A stretch of 64,000 nt of DNA from an uncultured Lachnospiraceae bacterium (lineage in GTDB: Bacteria; Bacillota; Clostridia; Lachnospirales; Lachnospiraceae), in the NCBI GenBank assembly GCA_910587765.1, contig CAJUNR010000003.1:62001-126000 (forward strand). Reading direction: 5' to 3'. A model generated the notes under the pieces. The model saw only the letters and a program-made list of their open reading frames with translations, had not been told where the DNA came from and did no database searches. Positions within the stretch are counted from its first letter, which is position 1; every line of letters starts with the position of its first letter. Of this stretch, positions 24,396 through 32,917 are shown piece by piece. Position numbers and translations under genes: made by a program.

Positions 24396-25271
24396 ATGGA
24401 AAAGGTCGTGTGGGATGACAGATTTAAAATCGGCGTGGAGGTGGTGGACAGGGCGCATGCCAAGCTCTTTCGGATCGTAAACAAACTGTTCGATCTTTCT
24501 CAGGATGGGTCGACGAATCAGGCTGCGTACAAAGAGGGCATCAAATATTTGGAAGGTTATACGATGACGCATTTCTCGGAGGAGGAAGCGTACATGCGTT
24601 CGATTCGCTACGGCGGATATGCGGAACACAAGCGGATCCATGACAATTTCAGGAATAAGACGCTCGTTTCGCTGAAAAGGGATCTGGAACTGTCCGGCTA
24701 CTCTCTGGCGGCTATTCAGCGGTTTGTGGGAATCGCGAACCGCTGGCTGTCGGAACATATTATGCTGGAAGATCAGGCGATCGTGGGGAGGGCGGTCCGC
24801 CAGAAGAAGAGGGACCGTTCCTCGCAGATCGAGATTATCTCCAGGACGGTCGGCCGGGCGGTGCACGACGTCCTTCAGGCGGATACGAAGCTGGTCAGCA
24901 GCGAATATAAAGGACAGAACATCGGAAACGGGTATTACTGCGGCCAGTGCTATGACATGGGAGGCGGAGTGGTCTTGCAGCTTCTTCTGGGCGTGGAGGA
25001 TATTCTCTTCCTGCGGGGGATTGAACGGATTCCGGGGATTTGCAAACGAGAGATGACGGAGCATGATACGCTGAATGTCTTTGAGCAGTTGTTTCTGAAA
25101 ATGGGCAGATTGTTCAAAGTGGAGACCGAGCCGGAATTTGGTCTGGAAAATCTGATGAGCCGGGATCAGTTCCGGCAGGAATTTATGAAGGGCTGCCCCT
25201 GCAGCCTGCTGTTCGGCACCCGCTCCGGGGCGCTGGTCTTCTGCTACCGGAGCTGGAGGGAGAAACGCTAG
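24396..25271 (+). CDS. Hemerythrin - CheX-like protein (no receiver domain)
   Basis: A 291-residue paralogue of the preceding protein. The N-terminal hemerythrin domain (about residues 3-130) keeps ligands in RAHAKLF, THFSEEEAYM, HKRIHDNF and HIMLEDQ. The C-terminal domain (about 140-290) has the same NGYYCGQCYDMGGGVVLQLL motif and the ending ACSLLFGT-type strand (CSLLFGTRSGALVFCYRSW) but no response-regulator domain follows. It has its own promoter after a terminator, and the hybrid kinase gene comes next with yet another promoter. Gene duplication followed by loss or gain of the receiver domain is the simplest history. Confidence 0.82.
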   Translation: MEKVVWDDRFKIGVEVVDRAHAKLFRIVNKLFDLSQDGSTNQAAYKEGIKYLEGYTMTHFSEEEAYMRSIRYGGYAEHKRIHDNFRNKTLVSLKRDLELSGYSLAAIQRFVGIANRWLSEHIMLEDQAIVGRAVRQKKRDRSSQIEIISRTVGRAVHDVLQADTKLVSSEYKGQNIGNGYYCGQCYDMGGGVVLQLLLGVEDILFLRGIERIPGICKREMTEHDTLNVFEQLFLKMGRLFKVETEPEFGLENLMSRDQFRQEFMKGCPCSLLFGTRSGALVFCYRSWREKR

Positions 25272-25299
25272 AACGGCGGCTTATCCGCAAGGTCTGATA

Positions 25300-25328
25300 T
25301 TGACAGGGGTTCCCGTGCTTGTTAGAAT
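25300..25328 (+). promoter_or_regulatory. Predicted promoter of the hybrid sensor kinase gene
   Basis: A consensus TTGACA (25300-25305) and TAGAAT (25323-25328) with 17-base spacing, about 54 bases before the ATG at 25382. Confidence 0.82.
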
Positions 25329-25381
25329 GGTAATACAGACGGACCGGCGACGGTCTTTGGAGCGTGCGGAGGAAAAAAGGA

Positions 25382-28300
25382 ATGTATCATTGCCATACTC
25401 GTTTTTATTTTACAGGTTACCATTGCAGTGCATTTGATATGATCAGGGAAATGTCCCCGTTGGAGCATTTCACACACGAGTTTATGGAGAGCGTGGAGCC
25501 AGAGAGAGAGCCGGCGGCCGGAGCGGATGTGATCATTGCGAATCTGCAGGATACGGATGCGAAGGAGAGGGTTCGCGTGCTGCTGGAGGAGAAAGGAAGC
25601 GGGACGGAACTGATTGTGCTTGCGGACCGGGAGCAGATTCTGGCTTTGCGGGAACAACTGGGAGCGTTCCATGATTTGTGGACCATGCCCATGTCGGACG
25701 AGGAGGTCCGTTTTCGCTTCCTGCGGTGGCAGCAGAACTGCAGGGTCGGCAAGGAGTACTGGGAGACCAGTCATTTTCTGGATGCGACGATCAACAATAT
25801 CCCGAATCTGATCTGGTATAAGGACAAGAACGGCATTCACGAGAAGGTGAACGACAGCTTCTGCCAGACCGTTAATAAAACCAGAGAGCAGGTTCAGGGC
25901 AGGGGTCACGCATATATCTGGAATGTGGAGCAGGATGATCCGGCCTGTATCGAGTCGGAACGGATCGTGATGACGGAACAGAGGACCTGCGTGTCGGAGG
26001 AGACCGTACAGACCGGGGACGGCGTACGGCTTTTGACGACCTATAAAACGCCGTTGTATGATCTTGACGGGAGCGTTATGGGAACGGTGGGCATTGGGAT
26101 CGACATCACGCAGGAACGCACCTATGAGCGGGAGCTGATGAAGAAGAACCGCTCGCTTGAGACGATTTTCACGTCCATGGACTGCGGAGTGATGACCCAT
26201 TCCCTGGACGGCTCCGAGATTTTCAGTGTAAACCGGGCCGCTTTGAAAATCCTCGGTTACGATTCGCTGGAGGAGCTGGCTGCGGACGGGTTTGACATGG
26301 TGGCGGAGTCGGTTGTGGATGAGGATAAGGAGCGGTTGCGTGACTATATCCGCTCCCTGAAGAGAAAAGGCGACAGCGTCAGCATGGAGTACCGCGTACG
26401 CCACAGAAACGGAGAAGTCCTCCATGTGATGGGAAATGTCAAGCTGCTTGAGGAAAACGGAGAACTGTTCTATCAGCGCTTCCTTCTGGACTGCACGGCG
26501 CAGAAGCTGCAGGAAAAGAAGAACGCGCGGCGGCAGATGGAACTGATTCATGCGCTGAGCATTGAATACGATCTGGTCTGCTTCTTTGATCTGGATACCG
26601 GGCAGGGGTTGCCGCTTCGCCTGGATGACGGCGATCATATGTTCGGTAATATTTTTGTCGGCAGTATCACGCTGGAAGAGAGCATGGAGCGTTATATACA
26701 GACCTTTGTCTACGAGGAGGACAGAGAGATGCTGTACCGCGCCGCTTCCCCGGACACTCTGCGCCGGGAGTTGGCGGAGAAAAGGATGTATTCGGTGAAT
26801 TACCGTATTCTGAAAGACGGTGAGATGGAATATTATCAGATGAAGGCGGTGCAGTCCGGCGAGTGGGAGGACAGCCGCGGCATCGTCCTCGGATTCTGCA
26901 GCGTGGATAAGGAGATCCGCAGGGAGATGGAACAGAAGAATCTTCTCGAGGACGCTCTGCTGCAGGCAAACAGAGCCAATAAGGCCAAAAGCACCTTCCT
27001 CTCCAATATGTCCCACGACATCCGTACGCCGATGAACGCGATTGTCGGGTTTACCGCTCTGGCCATCGCTCATATTGACCGGAAGGAGCAGGTGGAGGAA
27101 TACCTGAAGAAGATCATGACTTCCGGCAACCATCTGTTGAGCCTGATCAACGACGTGCTGGATATGAGCCGCATCGAGAGCGGTAAGATGCATCTGGAAG
27201 AAAAGCCCTGCCGTCTGCCGGATATTCTTCATGGCCTGCGCAACATTGTGCAGGCGGATGTTCATGCGAAGCAGCTGGAGCTGTACATAGATACGGTGGA
27301 TGTCATGGACGAAGACATCTACTGCGACAAGCTGCGTCTGAATCAGGTGCTTCTGAATCTGCTCAGTAACTGCGTCAAGTACACCGGCGCGGGCGGGATG
27401 ATCAGTATGCGGATTACGGAGAAGGCCGGCGCGCCCGCCGGTTACGCCAACTATGAGTTTTCCATCAGGGATACGGGAATCGGCATGAGCGAAGAGTTTG
27501 TGGCGCATATTTTTGAGCCGTTTGAGCGCGAGAAGAGCACGACGGTCAGCGGTATCCAGGGAACCGGTCTGGGAATGGCGATCACCAAGAATATCGTGGA
27601 TATGATGAACGGCTCCATCTCGGTGAAGAGCAGGGAGGGAGCGGGAACCGAGTTTACCGTTTGCTTTACGTTCCGGCTGAATCTGGATGTGGAAGAGCCG
27701 AGGGATGTTCCGCAGCTTCGGAATCTGAGGGCGCTGGTCGTGGACGACGATTTCAATACGTGCGACAGCGTGTCCTATATGCTGCAGCAGATCGGCATGC
27801 GCGCGGAGTGGACGCTGTCCGGCAAGGAAGCGGTGCTGCGGACCCGGCAGGCCGTCATGCGGGGGAATGCCTACAGCGTGTATATCATCGACTGGATGTT
27901 GCCCGACATGAACGGGATCGAGGTTACCCGGAGAATCCGTAAGGAGATGGGCGAAGACGTATCGATCATTGTACTGACGGCGTATGACTGGGCGGATATC
28001 GAGGAAGAGGCTAAGGAAGCCGGCGTCACTGCTTTCTGCAGCAAGCCGCTGTTCTTCTCGGAGCTGCGCAACTGTCTGTATTCCATCGTCCACGCGGACG
28101 GTGACGGGGAGAAGACGGACCGGGAGGAACAGAAGATCCATGCGGGGCGGATTCTGCTGGCGGAGGACAATGAGCTGAATCAGGAGATTGCCTCGGAGAT
28201 CCTGGGCGACGCCGGATTTACGACGGAGATCGCGGACAACGGACAGATTGCCGTCGATATGCTCAAGGCATCGGCGCCGGGGTACTATCAGCTTGTGCTG

Positions 28301-28519
28301 ATGGACGTGCAGATGCCGGTGATGAACGGTTACGATGCGGTCAGACAGATCCGCAGCCTGGAGGATCCTGTGCTCTCGTCCATTCCGGTTCTGGCCATGA
28401 CGGCGAACGCCTTTGAGGAGGATAAGCAGGAGGCGCTGCGGTGCGGGATGAACGGCCATATCGCGAAACCCATAGATATCGACAACTTGTTTGAGATGCT
28501 CCGGCAGGTGCTGAACTGA
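25382..28519 (+). CDS. Hybrid sensor histidine kinase with PAS domains and two receivers
   Basis: A 1045-residue soluble hybrid kinase with no membrane span. Order: an N-terminal region of unknown fold (about 1-120), three PAS-like segments (about 125-245, 255-370 and 385-510; for example IPNLIWYKDKNGIHEKVN), HisKA with MSHDIRTPMNA (His545), HATPase (LLNLLSNCVKYTG, DTGIGMSEEF, GTGLGMAITKNIVD), a first receiver (LVVDDDFNTCDS, Asp837 in IIDWMLPDMNG) and a second receiver (LLAEDNELNQEIA, Asp975 in VLMDVQMPVMNG). ATG at 25382 follows GGAGG. Lack of a membrane segment means it senses an internal cue, and its position after two hemerythrin signalling genes suggests a shared redox or gas response. 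Confidence 0.92.
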   Translation: MYHCHTRFYFTGYHCSAFDMIREMSPLEHFTHEFMESVEPEREPAAGADVIIANLQDTDAKERVRVLLEEKGSGTELIVLADREQILALREQLGAFHDLWTMPMSDEEVRFRFLRWQQNCRVGKEYWETSHFLDATINNIPNLIWYKDKNGIHEKVNDSFCQTVNKTREQVQGRGHAYIWNVEQDDPACIESERIVMTEQRTCVSEETVQTGDGVRLLTTYKTPLYDLDGSVMGTVGIGIDITQERTYERELMKKNRSLETIFTSMDCGVMTHSLDGSEIFSVNRAALKILGYDSLEELAADGFDMVAESVVDEDKERLRDYIRSLKRKGDSVSMEYRVRHRNGEVLHVMGNVKLLEENGELFYQRFLLDCTAQKLQEKKNARRQMELIHALSIEYDLVCFFDLDTGQGLPLRLDDGDHMFGNIFVGSITLEESMERYIQTFVYEEDREMLYRAASPDTLRRELAEKRMYSVNYRILKDGEMEYYQMKAVQSGEWEDSRGIVLGFCSVDKEIRREMEQKNLLEDALLQANRANKAKSTFLSNMSHDIRTPMNAIVGFTALAIAHIDRKEQVEEYLKKIMTSGNHLLSLINDVLDMSRIESGKMHLEEKPCRLPDILHGLRNIVQADVHAKQLELYIDTVDVMDEDIYCDKLRLNQVLLNLLSNCVKYTGAGGMISMRITEKAGAPAGYANYEFSIRDTGIGMSEEFVAHIFEPFEREKSTTVSGIQGTGLGMAITKNIVDMMNGSISVKSREGAGTEFTVCFTFRLNLDVEEPRDVPQLRNLRALVVDDDFNTCDSVSYMLQQIGMRAEWTLSGKEAVLRTRQAVMRGNAYSVYIIDWMLPDMNGIEVTRRIRKEMGEDVSIIVLTAYDWADIEEEAKEAGVTAFCSKPLFFSELRNCLYSIVHADGDGEKTDREEQKIHAGRILLAEDNELNQEIASEILGDAGFTTEIADNGQIAVDMLKASAPGYYQLVLMDVQMPVMNGYDAVRQIRSLEDPVLSSIPVLAMTANAFEEDKQEALRCGMNGHIAKPIDIDNLFEMLRQVLN

Positions 28520-28663
28520 CCGGCCCGGTTTTTGCAGTTTCCCCTTTTTATTTTTCCTTTTCTCTGGTATACTGTTTCAGGTAAAAACGGCGGTTTTGCG
28601 GAACAGGCGGAGGAACCGGGGAAACTGCCATGGATATTTCTGGTAAAAGAAAGGACTTCTATC

Positions 28664-29089
28664 ATGCTGAAAGAACAATGCCCGATCCTTCAATTTGCGG
28701 ATCTGGGAGACGAGAGAGGAAAGCTGGTGGTCATTGAGGGCGGCAGTTCGATTCCTTTTGATATCCGGCGGGTTTTCTATATCTACGGTTCGGACGATAC
28801 CGTGGTCCGCGGATGCCATGCCAACAGAGAGTCGGAATTTGTACTGATCAACGTTGCGGGGGAGAGCAAGGTCCGCATCAAGGACGGCGCAGAGGAAATC
28901 GTCGTCGAACTGAACAAGCCGATGATGGGGGTTTATCTGCCGAGGATGATCTGGAAAGAGATGTATGATTTCTCCCCGGATTCCGTATTGCTTGTGCTGG
29001 CAAGTACGCATTATGATTCTGAGGAATATATCAGGGATTTTGAAGTCTATCTGAGCGAAATAAACGCCGGCGGCAGCCGGAAGGAATGA
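28664..29089 (+). CDS. WxcM-like sugar 3,4-ketoisomerase-type cupin
   Basis: A 141-residue single-domain cupin of the FdtA/QdtA/WxcM group, which isomerise dTDP-4-keto-6-deoxyglucose to the 3-keto sugar. Family markers: GKLVVIEGGSSIPFDIRRVF, the active-site region YGSDDTVVRGCHANRESEF, VRIKDGAEE, and the terminal Y-D-S-E-E-Y-I-R-D-F pattern after ASTHYD. Start at 28664 follows AGAAAGGA. The stop overlaps the glycosyltransferase start (ATGA). The rmlB product encoded at 52325 makes its likely substrate, so a modified deoxysugar for a surface polymer is plausible; no aminotransferase partner lies here. Confidence 0.85.
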   Translation: MLKEQCPILQFADLGDERGKLVVIEGGSSIPFDIRRVFYIYGSDDTVVRGCHANRESEFVLINVAGESKVRIKDGAEEIVVELNKPMMGVYLPRMIWKEMYDFSPDSVLLVLASTHYDSEEYIRDFEVYLSEINAGGSRKE

Positions 29090-30807
29090 AGATGGGCGCA
29101 TGGTTTGAGAGGAAGAAAGGCTTCACCTGGAAGACGGCGTATCTGTTGCTGGCGCTTCTGGCCCTGTGTCTGGCGGCGCGGGCTTTCTGCGGGATCGACG
29201 CTACCGACGAATCGTTTTACTTCGCGTTGGCCAGACGGTTTGCGCAGGGCGATGCGATTCTGGCGGATGAATGGTTCCCGGCGCAGTTGATCGGGATCCT
29301 GCTGCTGCCGTTTTACCGGTTCTATGTCGGGCTTTTCGGGGGGCAGGAAGGGCTGATTCTGTGCACAAGACTGTGTTATGCGGCGTTCGCGGTTCTGACG
29401 GCGGCTTTTATGATGCACGTTTTTCGAAAAAGAGGAGAGCCGGCGTCCTTCGGCTGCCCGGCAGCCATGCTGTTCGCTGTCTATGCGCGGGCGGGAATCG
29501 CGAATTTTTCTTATTATAATCTCGGCCTGCTGTCGTTTCTTCTCGCTCTGCTGCTACTTCTGGACGGAAAGAGCGCACGGCGCCTCTGGACCCGGCAGAT
29601 TCCGGCGGGGATCTGTTTGAGCGTTTCCGTTCTGTGTATGCCGTATATGGCGGTCGTCTTTGTGTGTATGGCCGCCGTTTATCTGTTCCGACGCAGAAGC
29701 CTGACGCCCGGAAAGGACGGCCTCTGTTTTCTGCTGGGGATTTTCTGTTCTGCCGGGGTCTTTCTGCTGTTTTACGGCAGGGAGATTGCGGACGGGATCG
29801 GGAATCTTCCGTATCTGTTTATGGATCCGCTGCATCAGGGCGGCGTGCTTGAGAAAACGGCGGGCACCGCCGCGTATGTGCTGTTTACCTATCTGAAATT
29901 CACCTGGCCGCTGTATCTTTTTACCTTTGCGGCAGCGGCGGCGATCCGGTTTCGGCGGATACAGAACCGGAAGGTGCTCAGAGCCGCCAGAAGCCTTTTT
30001 TATCTGGAATTTTTCCTGCAGGCCATATATTCGAGAACTTTTTTTGAAGGCGGGATCGTATGCGCCTTTCTTCTTCTCGCGCTGCAGATTCAGCTTGTCA
30101 ACCGCGGTATCCGCGACCGGGAGCTGGAGTGGTATTTTTTGCTGCCGGGACTTCTGTTCGGTCTGGTCTGGAGCTACGGTTCGGATCTGGGAATGCGGGT
30201 GTTCAATATGGGGTTCTGTCTTGCGGACGTATGGGCGCTGAAGATTCTCGCGCTGGACGTACGGACGGAGGCGGAGCGTTTCCGGTATGCGATGAGACTG
30301 TCTGCAGCGGTGCTTTTTGCGGTTCTGCTGGCGAACCGTATGCTGGACGTCTACCGGGAGAGTCCTGTCTGGGAACTTGATACGAGAGTCGCCTGCGGTT
30401 CCATGAAAGGGCTTTTCACTTCCGCAGAAAGAGCGCGGGAATATGAGGCGGTCGTGCAGGACCTGCGCCGGTACACCGAAGAGACCGACCGGCTCGTCGT
30501 CGGCGGCCTGAACCCATGGGTTTATCTGGAAGCGCCTGCCAGATGCGGCGCGTTTACGGTGTGGACGGTGGACTTTGAGGATGAGAGAAACTGGAACTAT
30601 TATGAACAGTATCCCGAAAACCGCCCCACCGTCATCTACCTGCTTGACACGCAGCGGACGGTGTACGAAGGCTGGTCGTGGGGCTCCCACGGCAGCTCCA
30701 CGCAGGGCGAAGGGCGCAGTCAGGCGGAAGGCTATCTGAAAGAATACCTGGAGGAGCATCCGCATGAAATCGTCCGCACGGAGACAGGAATTTTTTATCT
30801 TTTTTAA
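29086..30807 (+). CDS. GT-C type membrane glycosyltransferase (ArnT/PMT-like)
   Basis: A 573-residue integral membrane protein with about 11 hydrophobic segments and a soluble C-terminal domain (about residues 415-573). After the first span comes the acidic motif ATDESFYFALARRFAQGD, matching the catalytic first external loop of GT-C enzymes (GT39/GT83-like, D-E pair) that use polyprenyl-phosphate sugars. The C-terminal part contains VGGLNPWVYLEAPA and ends LEEHPHEIVRTETGIFYLF. It is translationally coupled to the ketoisomerase gene, suggesting transfer of a modified deoxysugar to the cell surface. The exact donor and acceptor are unknown. Confidence 0.82.
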   Translation: MKMGAWFERKKGFTWKTAYLLLALLALCLAARAFCGIDATDESFYFALARRFAQGDAILADEWFPAQLIGILLLPFYRFYVGLFGGQEGLILCTRLCYAAFAVLTAAFMMHVFRKRGEPASFGCPAAMLFAVYARAGIANFSYYNLGLLSFLLALLLLLDGKSARRLWTRQIPAGICLSVSVLCMPYMAVVFVCMAAVYLFRRRSLTPGKDGLCFLLGIFCSAGVFLLFYGREIADGIGNLPYLFMDPLHQGGVLEKTAGTAAYVLFTYLKFTWPLYLFTFAAAAAIRFRRIQNRKVLRAARSLFYLEFFLQAIYSRTFFEGGIVCAFLLLALQIQLVNRGIRDRELEWYFLLPGLLFGLVWSYGSDLGMRVFNMGFCLADVWALKILALDVRTEAERFRYAMRLSAAVLFAVLLANRMLDVYRESPVWELDTRVACGSMKGLFTSAERAREYEAVVQDLRRYTEETDRLVVGGLNPWVYLEAPARCGAFTVWTVDFEDERNWNYYEQYPENRPTVIYLLDTQRTVYEGWSWGSHGSSTQGEGRSQAEGYLKEYLEEHPHEIVRTETGIFYLF

Positions 30808-30810
30808 ACC

Positions 30811-31005
30811 GTTGCTGTGCACACATACCGGTTTTCAGCTCGGTGCAGGCAGATCATCCTGGAAACCCCATTGAGAGGCGCCGGTCCTTAGGCGCGGTTT
30901 TTTACGCGCCTTAGTACCGCTGCGTCCTCTCATTAAGCGCGAGCGGGGGTTGGAAGGATGATCTGCCTGCGCCGGGCGTCCGACAGCGTGAGTCTGAGCA
31001 GTAAC
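30811..31005. repeat. Palindromic intergenic repeat, family 1, element A
   Basis: About 195 bases with inverted outer ends (GTTGCTGTGCACAC on the left, GTTACTGCTCAGAC read inward from the right) and arms GGTGCAGGCAGATCATCCT (30842-30860) and AGGATGATCTGCCTGCGCC (30955-30973). Nested stems: AAACCCC/GGGGGTT, GAGAGG/CCTCTC, and TTAGGCGCG/CGCGCCTTA around a T-rich loop. Same orientation as element C, but it lacks the two short TACCCAWAGGGCATAAA segments. It begins 3 bases after the stop of the glycosyltransferase gene and fills most of the 305-base gap. Confidence 0.88.
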
Positions 31006-31019
31006 TTTTAATCAATTCG

Positions 31020-31054
31020 ACCGAAGGAGTTCGACATCCTTCGGTTGTTTTTTT
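31020..31054 (+). terminator. Intrinsic terminator after element A
   Basis: ACCGAAGGA (31020-31028) pairs exactly with TCCTTCGGT (31037-31045), followed by TGTTTTTTT. It ends the transcript of the ketoisomerase and glycosyltransferase genes beyond the repeat. Confidence 0.9.
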
Positions 31055-31073
31055 AATCGGAAATCGGTATACT
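31045..31073 (+). promoter_or_regulatory. Predicted promoter of the L,D-transpeptidase gene
   Basis: TTGTTT (31045-31050), 17 bases, TATACT (31068-31073). The -35 box overlaps the T tract of the preceding terminator. Confidence 0.6.
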
Positions 31074-31112
31074 GGAGGCTGTGGATGAGAGAGGGAAAGG
31101 AATCGGAGTCTT

Positions 31113-32555
31113 ATGCAAGAGCAAACGGATCGGAAGAGACATCGTTCGGCGCTGCCGGCGGCGCTGGGCGTCCTTCTGCTGGCCGCGGCTTCCGCTTACA
31201 CGGGCGGACGGCTGTATTATCAGAATCATTTTCTGCCCGGGACGGAGATTGACCGGATTGATGTGTCCGGCCTGACCATAGAAGAGCTGAAAGGCAGGGC
31301 GGAGGAATATTTTCTGTGTGTTACGGAGCGCAGGACGGACGGCTCCTCTCTGGAGGAGGAGATCAAAGGGACGGAGATTTCTCTGACCTACGCTTCGGAG
31401 GAACCCCTGAAGAAACTGCTGAAAGCGCAGAAGAAATGGTTCTGGTTTCTGCCGCAGACGGAGACGCACCGGACAGAGGGGCTGATTTCGTGGGATGAAG
31501 GAAAGCTGCGGGAGCGGGTCGGCGCGCTGGCGGGATTTCAGGAAGGTTTTGCGGAGGCTCCGGCGGATGCGTACATAGCGGCGTACACACCGGAGACGGG
31601 TTTTACGATCGTGGAGGAAAGGCAGGGAAACGAGCTGGACCGGGAGAAGACGGAGGCGGCGGTGAGAAACGCGGTGGAAACGCTGGAAGAACGGCTGGAT
31701 CTGGAAGCCGCCGGATGCTACAGAGTCCCTCAGGTGACATCGGAAGACGAGAATCTTCGCGCGCTGCTCGGACAGCTCCGGTCGTATGGGGATCTGAAAA
31801 TCACCTATCATTTCGGGGACAATACGGAGATTCTGGACGGCGATGTCATCAGCAGCTGGCTGAGAGTGGAGGACGGCGCGGTTTCACTGGACGAGAGCCA
31901 GGTGGAAGCCTTTGTAGTGTTGCTCAGGAAGCGTTACGATACGATTTTCCGTCCGCGCACGTTCATGACCAGCTACGGCGAAGAAATCCGGATTGAAGGC
32001 GGGGATTACGGCTGGTGGATGAATTATCCCCAGGAGATCCGGGAACTGACAGAAATGATACAGAGGCGCGAGAGCGGGGAGCGCACGCCGGTTTACTATC
32101 AGACGGCGGACCGGTATGGCGGATCGGATTACGGCGATACTTATGTGGAGATCAATCTGACGGCGCAGCATCTCTTCCTCTATAAAGACGGGGTGCTGCT
32201 TCTGGAATCCGATCTGGTATCCGGAAGTCTGGCCCGGGGAGACGATACGCCGCCCGGCGTCTACGGGATTACCTACAAGCAGAGGAACGCCGTCCTGACC
32301 AACGAGGATTACCGGACGCCGGTCTCGTGGTGGATGCCCTTTAACCGGAATATCGGTCTGCACGACGCCGGCTGGAGGCGCTCGTTCGGCGGCAGTATTT
32401 ACAGGACGAACGGGTCCCACGGCTGCATCAACCTGCCGCCGTCCGCCGCGGAGGAAATCTACCAAAACGTCGAGAAGGGAACGGCGGTCATCTGTTATGA
32501 ACTGCCCGGTACGGAACCGGAGACAGAGGAAGACGGGACGCCGTTTTCCAAGTAG
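31113..32555 (+). CDS. L,D-transpeptidase (YkuD domain) with PG-binding domains
   Basis: A 480-residue wall enzyme. It has a short cytoplasmic N terminus and one membrane span (about residues 13-33). Two tandem peptidoglycan-binding domains of the PF12229 type (about 60-190 and 210-330) follow; the first starts IDRIDVSGLTIEELKGRAEE. The C-terminal YkuD domain (about 345-470) carries the catalytic HDAGWRRSFGG and GSHGCINLPP, with the Ser-His-Gly-Cys nucleophile. It would form 3-3 cross-links or attach proteins to peptidoglycan outside the membrane. Single gene with its own promoter, followed by repeat element B directly after the stop. Confidence 0.93.
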   Translation: MQEQTDRKRHRSALPAALGVLLLAAASAYTGGRLYYQNHFLPGTEIDRIDVSGLTIEELKGRAEEYFLCVTERRTDGSSLEEEIKGTEISLTYASEEPLKKLLKAQKKWFWFLPQTETHRTEGLISWDEGKLRERVGALAGFQEGFAEAPADAYIAAYTPETGFTIVEERQGNELDREKTEAAVRNAVETLEERLDLEAAGCYRVPQVTSEDENLRALLGQLRSYGDLKITYHFGDNTEILDGDVISSWLRVEDGAVSLDESQVEAFVVLLRKRYDTIFRPRTFMTSYGEEIRIEGGDYGWWMNYPQEIRELTEMIQRRESGERTPVYYQTADRYGGSDYGDTYVEINLTAQHLFLYKDGVLLLESDLVSGSLARGDDTPPGVYGITYKQRNAVLTNEDYRTPVSWWMPFNRNIGLHDAGWRRSFGGSIYRTNGSHGCINLPPSAAEEIYQNVEKGTAVICYELPGTEPETEEDGTPFSK

Positions 32556-32583
32556 AGCGGGGTCTGGAAGGCATCAGGATTCC

Positions 32584-32815
32584 AGTTACTTTTTACCTTA
32601 CGCCACCCGGACGCCTGATACGGGCAGATCATCCTTCCAGACCCCGCTCGCGTTTATGCCCTATGGGTACTTAATGAAGGGACGCAGCGGTATTTATGCC
32701 CTTTGGGTACTAAGGCGCGAAAAGACCGCGCCTAAGGACCGGCGCCCTTCAATGGGTCTTTCAGGAAGATCTGCCCGTATCAGGCGTCCGGGTGCGAAGG
32801 GGGATAAAATGTAAC
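32584..32815. repeat. Palindromic intergenic repeat, family 1, element B (inverted relative to A and C)
   Basis: About 232 bases with inverted ends GTTACTTTTTACC (left) and GTTACATTTTATCC (read inward from the right). The 31-base arms at 32614-32644 and 32754-32784 agree at about 27 positions. The core is the reverse complement of element C, with both TACCCAWAGGGCATAAA-type segments present as GGGCATAAA complements at 32650-32670 and 32690-32710. It fills most of the 362-base gap 32556-32917. A partial extra copy of the arm (AGCGGGGTCTGGAAGG) lies at 32556-32571, next to the L,D-transpeptidase stop. Confidence 0.9.
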
Positions 32816-32870
32816 CGGGCAGATGCCGGGATTTATAAAAAAAATATAAAATGATGGAAATGAAATGAAA

Positions 32871-32886
32871 ATTATGTTAACATAAT
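32871..32886. promoter_or_regulatory. Perfect 16-bp palindrome upstream of citrate synthase (candidate operator)
   Basis: ATTATGTTAACATAAT at 32871-32886 is fully self-complementary and lies 31 bases before the citrate synthase ATG, in an AT-rich stretch likely to hold the promoter (TATAAA boxes at 32834-32850). It may be an operator for a dimeric repressor; the factor is unknown. Confidence 0.55.
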
Positions 32887-32917
32887 GAATGTATGAAAAA
32901 AGGAAAGGGGGAAATGA

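Noticed and set aside
25322..28459. Very long open frame on the minus strand opposite the hybrid kinase gene
   Set aside because: The plus-strand protein has complete kinase, PAS and receiver motifs. The antisense frame is His/Leu/Arg-rich with no domain and results from GC-biased third positions.
30811..31005. tRNA or known riboswitch in the structured intergenic element
   Set aside because: The nested palindrome has no cloverleaf or anticodon arm and no aptamer consensus that I recognise; it matches its sister copies instead.
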